A stretch of 64,000 nt of DNA from an uncultured Bacteroidales bacterium (lineage in GTDB: Bacteria; Bacteroidota; Bacteroidia; Bacteroidales; UBA932). Below are positions 57,916-64,000 of the stretch, one piece after another (position 1 is the stretch's first letter; the number at the start of each line of letters is the position of its first letter). The stretch spans positions 1 through 64,000 of the forward strand of contig ONQC01000007.1 of the NCBI GenBank assembly GCA_900319855.1, written 5' to 3'. The position numbers were made by a program, and so were the translations under genes. A model generated the notes under the pieces. The model had not been told where the DNA came from, searched no databases, and saw only the letters and a program-made list of their open reading frames with translations.

Positions 57916-59109
57916 ATGGTAAATACAGAAGAACAGAAGATAGAAAAAGCCGTATTCGTCGGCATTATCAAAGACGGGGAAGACGACCGGAAAGTGGCGG
58001 AATACCTGGATGAACTGCAGTTTCTGGCGGAAACTGCCGGCGTAGTGGGAGACAAGAAATTCGTTCAACGCCTGTCCAAACCGGAAAGTTCCACCTATAT
58101 CCGGAGCGGTAAACTGCAGGAAGTAGCGCAGTATTGCGAAGAAAACAGCATCAATTACGTCATCTTCGATGATGAATTGACGGGTATCCAGCAGCGTAAC
58201 ATAGAAAAGGTCGTCAAGAATACGGCCGTCATCGACCGGACCAGCCTGATCCTGGAAATCTTCGCCCAGCGGGCCAAGACTTCGTATGCGAAGATGCAGG
58301 TGGAACTGGCCCGATATAATTATATGCTCCCCCGCCTGGCCGGTATGTGGACCCACCTGGAGCGACAGCGCGGCGGCGTGGGAACCCGTGGCGGTATGGG
58401 TGAAACCCAGATTGAAATCGACCGCCGTATCGTTAAGGAAAGAATAACGCGTCTGAAGGAGCAGCTGAAGAAAGTCGACAAGCAGATGGCCACGCAACGA
58501 AGCAACAGAGGCTCTCTGGTGCGTTTGGCGCTGGTCGGGTATACCAATGTAGGGAAGAGTACTTTGATGAATCTGCTGGCCAAATCTGACGTATTTGCAG
58601 AGAATAAACTCTTCGCTACCCTGGATACGACCGTCCGTAAGGTTGTAATTGAAAACGTGCCTTTCCTGCTAAGCGATACGGTCGGATTCATCCGGAAACT
58701 TCCCACCCAGCTGATCGAGGCTTTCAAGAGTACCCTGGATGAGGTCCGGGAGGCAGATATCCTGGTCCATGTCGTAGATATTTCAGCACCGGATTTCGAG
58801 GAGCAAATGGAAATCGTAGAACGGACCTTGAAAGATATCGACGCTGCCAACAAGCCCGTTTATGTCGTATTCAACAAGATTGACCAATATCAATATGAGG
58901 AATATGACGAATTCAGCCTGGAGCCGAAAACGAAGGCCAACCGGTCGCTGGAAGAATTGAAAAACAGCTGGATAGCCGAGGAAAAAATGCCCTGTATCTT
59001 CATTTCCGCCAAGGAAAAGATCGGTATACAGAAACTCCGCAACGACATCTACAAGATGGTTGCGGAGATCCATGCGGGACGTTATCCCTTCAATAATTTC
59101 CTCTGGTAA
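57916..59109 (+). CDS. hflX: GTPase HflX
   Basis: 397 residues. The N-terminal HflX domain includes SKPESSTYIRSGKLQEV and FDDELTGIQQRNIEKV. The glycine-rich linker (RLAGMWTHLERQRGGVGTRGGMGETQIEIDRR, about 137-170) leads to the G domain: G1 GYTNVGKST (about 213-221), G2/G3 with DTTVRK and SDTVGF, G4 NKID and G5 SAKE. HflX is a ribosome-associated GTPase that splits stalled or hibernating ribosomes. No exact -7 element was found; it may be expressed by read-through of the tonB terminator or from an atypical promoter. It ends at the large inverted-repeat element. Confidence 0.95.
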   Translation: MVNTEEQKIEKAVFVGIIKDGEDDRKVAEYLDELQFLAETAGVVGDKKFVQRLSKPESSTYIRSGKLQEVAQYCEENSINYVIFDDELTGIQQRNIEKVVKNTAVIDRTSLILEIFAQRAKTSYAKMQVELARYNYMLPRLAGMWTHLERQRGGVGTRGGMGETQIEIDRRIVKERITRLKEQLKKVDKQMATQRSNRGSLVRLALVGYTNVGKSTLMNLLAKSDVFAENKLFATLDTTVRKVVIENVPFLLSDTVGFIRKLPTQLIEAFKSTLDEVREADILVHVVDISAPDFEEQMEIVERTLKDIDAANKPVYVVFNKIDQYQYEEYDEFSLEPKTKANRSLEELKNSWIAEEKMPCIFISAKEKIGIQKLRNDIYKMVAEIHAGRYPFNNFLW

Positions 59110-59115
59110 TCATAC

Positions 59116-59220
59116 AAAACTGAAGTACCATATTTGTTTAAGTCGACATTGGCTCCCGAAGAGGGAGGGGACCCACGAAAGTGGGGAGGATCGACGAAAC
59201 AAATATGGTACTTCAGTTTT
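59116..59220. terminator. 24-bp inverted-repeat element between hflX and the sdhB/frdB end, with the conserved GC-rich core
   Basis: The arms 59116-59139 and 59197-59220 are perfect complements over 24 bases; the right arm runs into TTTTT and the left is preceded by A/T-rich sequence. GTCGA/TCGAC continues the stem after a bulge. The loop carries GGCTCCCGAAGAGGGAGGGG and CCCACGAAAGTGGG, the core shared with the elements at 7131-7388. Placed between convergent genes, it probably acts as a bidirectional terminator. Confidence 0.75.
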
Positions 59221-59226
59221 TGGAAT

Positions 59227-60006
59227 CTACTGACGGAACTTAGCCTTCAGGAATTCACGGTTCAGGCGGGCGATGTGATCCACGGAAATACCCTTCGGGC
59301 ATTCCATCTCACAGGCGCGGGTGTTGGTGCAGTTACCAAATCCGAGCTCGTCCATCTTGGCCACCATCGCACGGGCGCGGCGGGCCGCTTCCGGACGTCC
59401 CTGCGGAAGCAGGGCCAGGGAGCTGACACGGGCCGCTACGAATAGCATGGCGGAACCATTCTTACAGGTAGCAACGCAGGCACCGCAGCCGACGCAGGCA
59501 GCGGCATCCATGCTCTTCTCGGCATTGTCATGCGGAATCAGGATATTATTGGCATCCTGGGCGGCACCGGTACGGACGGAAATGAAACCGCCGGCCTGGA
59601 GGATCTTGTCAAAGGCGGTACGATCCACCACAAGGTCCTTGATCACCGGGAAACCGGAACTTCTCCAAGGCTCGACCGTAATGGTCGCACCATCCTTGAA
59701 ATGACGCATGAAAAGCTGGCAGGTCGTCACATGGTCATCCGGACCATGGGCACGTCCGTCAATATACAGGGAACAGGCACCGCAGATACCTTCGCGGCAG
59801 TCATGGTCAAAGGAAACCGGACCGCTGCTCTTGCAGCCCTTGTCAACGGCGACGGGATCCATTCCTTCGCGGATCAGCTGCTCATTGAGAATATCGAGCA
59901 TTTCCAAGAAGGAAGCATCCTCTTCGATACCGGCAATATGATAGGTCTCGAAATATCCTTTGGTCTGGGCGTTCTTCTGACGCCATATCTTAAGATTGAA
60001 TTCCAT
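59227..60006 (-). CDS. sdhB: Succinate dehydrogenase/fumarate reductase iron-sulfur subunit
   Basis: 259 residues. The N-terminal plant-ferredoxin domain has the [2Fe-2S] cysteines in [20 protein letters not shown] (about 69-88). The C-terminal half has C-VGCGAC-ATC (about 142-151) and [16 protein letters not shown] (about 226-241), supplying the [4Fe-4S] and [3Fe-4S] sites. It passes electrons between the flavoprotein and a membrane quinone subunit. In fermenting Bacteroidota the complex usually works as fumarate reductase. It is five bases downstream of sdhA. Confidence 0.95.
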   Translation of the reverse strand: MEFNLKIWRQKNAQTKGYFETYHIAGIEEDASFLEMLDILNEQLIREGMDPVAVDKGCKSSGPVSFDHDCREGICGACSLYIDGRAHGPDDHVTTCQLFMRHFKDGATITVEPWRSSGFPVIKDLVVDRTAFDKILQAGGFISVRTGAAQDANNILIPHDNAEKSMDAAACVGCGACVATCKNGSAMLFVAARVSSLALLPQGRPEAARRARAMVAKMDELGFGNCTNTRACEMECPKGISVDHIARLNREFLKAKFRQ

Positions 60007-60011
60007 CTCGC

Positions 60012-61958
60012 TTAGTCTTTGTAATTTCTCGTTTTCACCTCGATAAACTCATACTTGAGCGGTTCCTTGTGGAGCTTAGGTTCCTTACCCTCGCCCTGGT
60101 ACTCCCAAGCGGCAACATACATGAAGTTGGCATCGTCACGCTTCGCCTCGCCTTCCGGCGTCTGGCTTTCCTCACGGAAGTGGCCGCCGCAGGATTCGGT
60201 ACGGTTCAGGGCGTCACGGGCCATCAGTTCACCGATTTCGAAGAAATCAGCAAGACGGAGCGCCTTCTCAAGTTCCTGGTTGAATTCATACTGGTCACCC
60301 GGTACATATACATTCTCCCAGAATTCCTTCTTGAGCGCCTGGATCTCTTCAATGGCTTTTCTCAGGCCGGCATCGTTACGGGCCATGCCCACATAGTTCC
60401 ACATGATATGACCCAGTTCCTTGTGCAGGGAATCGACGGTCTTCTTGCCCTTGATGGAGAATAGTTTGTCAATCCGCTCCTGGACATGCTTTTCAGCCTC
60501 GGCGAATTCCGGTGCATTGGTATCGGTCTTCGGCTCGGCAAACTTATGGGAAAGATAGTCGCCGATCGTGACAGGCAGGATGAAGTAGCCGTCGGCCAGA
60601 CCCTGCATCAGGGCGGAAGCACCCAGACGGTTGCCGCCATGGTCGGAGAAGTTGGCCTCACCGATCGCATACAGGCCCGGTATGGTGGTCTGCAGGTCAT
60701 AGTCTACCCAGATACCGCCCATGGTGTAGTGGATAGCCGGATAGATCATCATCGGCTCTTCCCAAGGGGAGGAAGCGGTGATCTTCTCATACATTTCGAA
60801 GAGGTTGCCGTAGCGCTCGGCGACACGCTGGTGACCCAGGCGCTTGATGGCATCGGCAAAGTCCAGATAGACGGCCAGACCGGTCTCATTGACACCGAAA
60901 CCGGCATCGCAGCGCTCCTTGGCAGCACGGGAAGCCACGTCACGCGGGACGAGGTTACCGAAGGCCGGATAGCGGCGCTCGAGATAGTAGTCACGGTCTT
61001 CTTCCGGAATCTGGGAAGCCTTGATCTCATGCTTGCGGAGCTTCATGACATCTTCCATCTTCTTCGGCACCCAGATACGGCCGTCATTACGCAGCGACTC
61101 GGACATCAGGGTCAGCTTGCACTGCTGGTCGCCGTGGACCGGAATACAGGTCGGATGGATCTGCGCGAAGCAGGGATTGGCGAAGAAAGCGCCTTTCTTG
61201 TAGCACTGCCAGGCTGCGGAACCATTGGAATTCATGGCGTTGGTGGAAAGGAAATAGGTATTTCCGTAACCACCGGTCGCAATCACGACGGCATGGGCGC
61301 CGAAACGCTCCAGCTTGCCGGTCACCAGGTTGCGGGCAATGATACCCTTGGCCTGTCCGTCGATGACGACGAGGTCCAGCATTTCATGGCGCGGATAACT
61401 CTTGACGGTACCGGCTGCAATTTCCTTGTTCAGGGAAGCATAGGCACCCAGCAGGAGCTGCTGTCCGGTTTGACCGCGGGCATAGAAGGTACGGCTGACC
61501 TGCACGCCACCGAAGGAACGGTTGGCCAGGTATCCGCCGTATTCACGGGCGAACGGTATACCCTGAGCGACGCACTGGTCGATAATCGCCGCACTGACTT
61601 CCGCCAGACGGTAGACATTGGCTTCGCGGGCACGGTAGTCGCCACCTTTGATGGTGTCGTAGAACAGACGGTAGACGGAGTCGTTGTCGTTCTGGTAGTT
61701 CTTGGCAGCATTGATACCGCCCTGGGCAGCGATGGAGTGTGCCCGGCGCGGAGAATCGCTGATGCAGAAAATCTTTACATTGTAACCGAGTTCACCGAGG
61801 CTGGCGGCTGCGGAAGCGCCACCCAGACCGGTACCGACTACGATGATTTCGAGTTTCCTCTTGTTGTTGGGACTGACAAGACGAATTTCGGATTTCCTTT
61901 TGGTCCACTTTTCAGCGAGCGGTCCATCGGGAATCTTGGAGATTAATTGATCGGCCAT
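60012..61958 (-). CDS. sdhA: Succinate dehydrogenase/fumarate reductase flavoprotein subunit
   Basis: 648 residues. The FAD-binding motif [21 protein letters not shown] (about 38-58) is followed by the flavinylation His region [17 protein letters not shown]. Other motifs are [37 protein letters not shown]-like AQIHPTCIP, the active-site [15 protein letters not shown] and [10 protein letters not shown] equivalents ([14 protein letters not shown]). It matches the long type B flavoproteins of Bacteroidota. It interconverts fumarate and succinate. The cytochrome b subunit gene that normally precedes it is missing: only 102 bases separate it from ruvB. Confidence 0.95.
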   Translation of the reverse strand: MADQLISKIPDGPLAEKWTKRKSEIRLVSPNNKRKLEIIVVGTGLGGASAAASLGELGYNVKIFCISDSPRRAHSIAAQGGINAAKNYQNDNDSVYRLFYDTIKGGDYRAREANVYRLAEVSAAIIDQCVAQGIPFAREYGGYLANRSFGGVQVSRTFYARGQTGQQLLLGAYASLNKEIAAGTVKSYPRHEMLDLVVIDGQAKGIIARNLVTGKLERFGAHAVVIATGGYGNTYFLSTNAMNSNGSAAWQCYKKGAFFANPCFAQIHPTCIPVHGDQQCKLTLMSESLRNDGRIWVPKKMEDVMKLRKHEIKASQIPEEDRDYYLERRYPAFGNLVPRDVASRAAKERCDAGFGVNETGLAVYLDFADAIKRLGHQRVAERYGNLFEMYEKITASSPWEEPMMIYPAIHYTMGGIWVDYDLQTTIPGLYAIGEANFSDHGGNRLGASALMQGLADGYFILPVTIGDYLSHKFAEPKTDTNAPEFAEAEKHVQERIDKLFSIKGKKTVDSLHKELGHIMWNYVGMARNDAGLRKAIEEIQALKKEFWENVYVPGDQYEFNQELEKALRLADFFEIGELMARDALNRTESCGGHFREESQTPEGEAKRDDANFMYVAAWEYQGEGKEPKLHKEPLKYEFIEVKTRNYKD

Positions 61959-62060
61959 TGTATCTTTTTTATGAAATTGTAGATGATTTCAAAGTATCCG
62001 CAATTTTAATCATTTTTGGTCAAAACTGCAATTGCAAACAGCCGGTAGCTGTATTATTTA

Positions 62061-63116
62061 TTAAAATAGGTTGTTTTCGATGATTTCCGGACCGTCGAAA
62101 ATGCTTCCACCCGCCATATACTTCTCCAGTCCGAGGTGTTTGTAAGCCATTTCCGTCGCCACGCGGCCGCGCGGAGTACGCTGGATGAAGCCTTCCTTGA
62201 TCAGGAAAGGCTCATATACCTCTTCCAAGGTTCCGGTATCCTCGCCGACGGCCGTCGCGATGGTACCTACGCCCACCGGACCACCCTTGAATTTGGTGAT
62301 GATCGTATGCAGGATCTTGTTGTCGATCTGGTCCAGGCCCCGCTTGTCGATATTGAGGGCATCCAGGGCATAGCGGGCTATCTTGATGTCGATGTGTCCG
62401 TCTCCCATGACCTGGGCGAAATCCCGCACCCGTTTGAGCAGGGCATTGGCGATACGCGGGGTACCGCGGCTGCGGAGGGCGATTTCCAGGGCGGCCTGGT
62501 CTTCGATGGCCACTTTCAGGATGCCGGCACTGCGCCGGATGATCCGGATCAACTCCTTCGTATCATAATACTCGAGTGCGAAGGTGATACCGAAACGGGC
62601 CCGCAGCGGCGCCGTCAGCAGACCGCTCCGGGTCGTGGCGCCTACCAAAGTGAACGGATTCAAGGATATACGGACGGAACGGGCACCGGGCCCCTTGTCA
62701 ATCATGATGTCGATGACATAATCCTCCATCGCGGAATACAGGTATTCCTCCACTTCCGGGGACAGCCGGTGGATCTCATCGATGAACAGGACATCCCCCG
62801 TCTCCAAGGAAGTCAGCAGACCGGCCAGGTCTCCGGGTTTGTCCAGCACCGGACCGGAGGTAACCTTCATGCCCACGCCCAGTTCGTTGGCGATGATGTG
62901 GGCCAGCGTGGTCTTTCCCAGTCCGGGAGGGCCGTGGAAAAGGACATGGTCCAGGGATTCCCCACGGAGCTTCGCGGCCTGGATGAAAACCTTCAGGTTG
63001 GATATGATTTTCGTCTGTCCTGTAAAATCTTCCAGTTCCTGGGGCCGGATAATTCCGTCTAAATCCTTATCTTTGTCCGCGCTTTGGGTATAGGGGTTGA
63101 ATTCGCCAGGGGTCAT
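62061..63116 (-). CDS. ruvB: Holliday junction branch-migration ATPase RuvB
   Basis: 351 residues from the ATG at 63116. It has Walker A ([20 protein letters not shown], about 62-81), Walker B with DEIH (LFIDEIHRL), sensor 1 ([11 protein letters not shown]), the arginine-finger region LRARFG and the C-terminal winged helix ([40 protein letters not shown]). It is the hexameric motor that acts with RuvA. A TTG at 63125 is possible but the ATG fits the -7 element 20 bases upstream. It is divergent from mfd across the candidate origin spacer. Confidence 0.96.
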   Translation of the reverse strand: MTPGEFNPYTQSADKDKDLDGIIRPQELEDFTGQTKIISNLKVFIQAAKLRGESLDHVLFHGPPGLGKTTLAHIIANELGVGMKVTSGPVLDKPGDLAGLLTSLETGDVLFIDEIHRLSPEVEEYLYSAMEDYVIDIMIDKGPGARSVRISLNPFTLVGATTRSGLLTAPLRARFGITFALEYYDTKELIRIIRRSAGILKVAIEDQAALEIALRSRGTPRIANALLKRVRDFAQVMGDGHIDIKIARYALDALNIDKRGLDQIDNKILHTIITKFKGGPVGVGTIATAVGEDTGTLEEVYEPFLIKEGFIQRTPRGRVATEMAYKHLGLEKYMAGGSIFDGPEIIENNLF

Positions 63117-63136
63117 CGCAAGCAAAAATTAATATA

Positions 63137-63144
63137 CAAATATA
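63137..63144 (-). promoter_or_regulatory. -7 element (TATATTTG) of ruvB
   Basis: Minus-strand TAnnTTTG match 20 bases before the ruvB ATG, inside the AT-rich spacer. Confidence 0.55.
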
Positions 63145-63188
63145 GATATTTTTATAGATATCTGATGTTTTATATTTTGCTGTTGAAA

Positions 63189-63197
63189 TGTTGATAA
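63189..63197 (-). promoter_or_regulatory. DnaA-box-like 9-mer
   Basis: TGTTGATAA on the plus strand, i.e. TTATCAACA on the minus strand; 8 of 9 bases match TTATCCACA. Confidence 0.45.
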
Positions 63198-63381
63198 CTG
63201 TAAAATACCTATTGATATTCAAGCGCTTGATATAGTTCTTACTTGTTGATTGCATGGCTGGAAAATTGATGGAAACTTTCCGTCTTTCCCATTTGGAAAA
63301 TCCGGATTCATCCTGCTTTCTCATTTTTCATTGGAAAAGCAACAGTTTGTCCGGAAAAAGTTATCCCGGGTTTTCAACCGG

Positions 63382-63390
63382 TTATCAACA
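63382..63390 (+). promoter_or_regulatory. DnaA-box-like 9-mer
   Basis: TTATCAACA on the plus strand, the second of three identical 9-mers. Confidence 0.45.
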
Positions 63391-63416
63391 GGTTTTGAAC
63401 ATTAATAAACATCGGA

Positions 63417-64000
63417 ATGTTGATAAGTACGAAATCGACTGCCCTGCTTGAGAAAAGTATCGGACAGCACCAGGATTCTTACTGCAACGGCCTGTTCCTT
63501 TCTGCAAGATGGTTTGTAATGTCCCGGATTGCACGGAAAGGAACCCATCTGGTCGTGCTCCCTACCAAGGAAACGGCGGAGTATTGTGCGGCAGACCTGT
63601 ATAATTTAATAGAAGGAGACCGGGTTTTCTATTTACCGGACGGCGGGAAGAACGTTGAGAAAAGCAATTACAAGTCATCGCTGGCTGTCCAGCGTACGGC
63701 CGCGATCGGCCGGATCATGGAAGGAAAAGACGACCTGCTGGTCGTGGTTACCTATCCGGAAGCGCTAGAAGAAAAAGTAATGGAAGGAAACCGGATCCGG
63801 GCTTCCGTGCTTACCGTGAAAAAAGGAGATGAACTCAGTCATGACAAGATCAAGGAAATCCTCGCCGGGCAAGGTTTCGAGCGGACGGATTTCGTATCGG
63901 CGCCGGGACAATATGCCATCCGTGGATCCATTATTGATATATTTTCCTTTTCTGACAATGACCCCTACCGGATTTCCTTCTTTGGCAATGAAGTAGAGAA
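63417..64000 (+). CDS. mfd: Transcription-repair coupling factor Mfd (N-terminal part, cut by the window end)
   Basis: An open frame from the ATG at 63417 runs 194 codons to the window edge without a stop. It has the UvrB-like N-terminal domain of Mfd: HLVVLPTKETAEYCAADLYNLIEGDRVFYLPDG, a conserved SVLTVKKGDELSHDKIKEILAGQGFERTDFVSAPGQYAIRGSIIDIFSFSDNDPYRISFFGNEVE. Mfd removes stalled RNA polymerase and recruits UvrA for repair. A TGA at 63396-63398 in frame rules out an earlier start. The third DnaA-box-like 9-mer overlaps the start codon. Confidence 0.92.
   Translation, partial: MLISTKSTALLEKSIGQHQDSYCNGLFLSARWFVMSRIARKGTHLVVLPTKETAEYCAADLYNLIEGDRVFYLPDGGKNVEKSNYKSSLAVQRTAAIGRIMEGKDDLLVVVTYPEALEEKVMEGNRIRASVLTVKKGDELSHDKIKEILAGQGFERTDFVSAPGQYAIRGSIIDIFSFSDNDPYRISFFGNEVE

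Larger units (their letters stand above)
63117..63416. other. AT-rich divergent spacer with DnaA-box-like 9-mers (candidate chromosome origin)
   Basis: 300 bases between ruvB and mfd. The ruvB half (about 63120-63245) is very AT-rich. TTATCAACA, one base from the classical DnaA box TTATCCACA, occurs on the minus strand at 63189-63197, on the plus strand at 63382-63390 and on the minus strand at 63418-63426 (touching the mfd start). A weaker TTATCCCGG is at 63361. A 12-bp palindrome TCAAGCGCTTGA lies at 63219-63230. The parS-like sites 8-10 kb away support an origin-proximal position. Confidence 0.5.

Noticed and set aside
1-64000. tRNA, rRNA, prophage or insertion-sequence genes
   Set aside because: I looked for cloverleaf-like sequences, transposase motifs and phage genes and saw none that I could support by eye. 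A dedicated RNA search was not possible.

Overview
The window looks like a chromosomal segment of a moderately GC-rich member of the Bacteroidales (phylum Bacteroidota), probably a gut or rumen lineage. Support comes from the gene families: two TonB-dependent receptors with N-terminal carboxypeptidase-like domains, DUF4249, DUF4876 and DUF6850 partners, an S46 dipeptidyl-peptidase, fimbrillin-like lipoproteins, GH92, fused SecDF and single-chain glycyl-tRNA synthetase. Many genes also carry the Bacteroidota -7 promoter element TAnnTTTG and lack a clear Shine-Dalgarno. I cannot name a species. I see no rRNA, tRNA, CRISPR array, prophage or transposase gene.

Layout. 1-6.7 kb: the end of an unknown gene, a DUF3667-like membrane protein, a small lipoprotein, a TonB receptor/DUF4249 pair and a PlsC-like acyltransferase/patatin pair. 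6.7-7.5 kb: a gene-free block full of repeats. 7.5-12.3 kb: a leftward lemA/DUF2207/esterase/yfcC operon. 12.4-20.6 kb: a Gfo/Idh/MocA oxidoreductase, a PD40-SPOR envelope protein, secDF and a polyferredoxin-like membrane protein. 20.7-29.9 kb: a five-gene rightward operon (TonB receptor, DUF4876, DUF6850, fimbrillin-FISUMP, S46 peptidase) that looks like a peptide-binding, digesting and importing unit. 30-39.9 kb: dnaE, a secreted EEP-fold hydrolase, a DUF3863-GH92 fusion, a degenerate ThiL and DUF4923. 40-49.7 kb: a second gene-free structured spacer, tonB, a DUF4838 protein, a membrane TPR-HTH regulator, and divergent from it a 41-residue peptide, a fimbrillin-like lipoprotein and an M6 metalloprotease.

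49.8-64 kb is mostly housekeeping: glyS, folK, sufT, sufE, sufS, ruvA, mnmG, ybeY, tonB, hflX, sdhB/frdB, sdhA/frdA, ruvB and the start of mfd.

The main non-coding signals are in this last part. Two perfect 16-bp parS-like sites and one degenerate site lie at 52.9-55.05 kb. An AT-rich divergent spacer between ruvB and mfd carries three TTATCAACA DnaA-box-like 9-mers within 240 bp. Together they make this a candidate chromosome-origin region. A repeat family with a conserved GC-rich core inside unrelated terminal inverted repeats occurs at 7.1-7.4 kb and at 59.1-59.2 kb.
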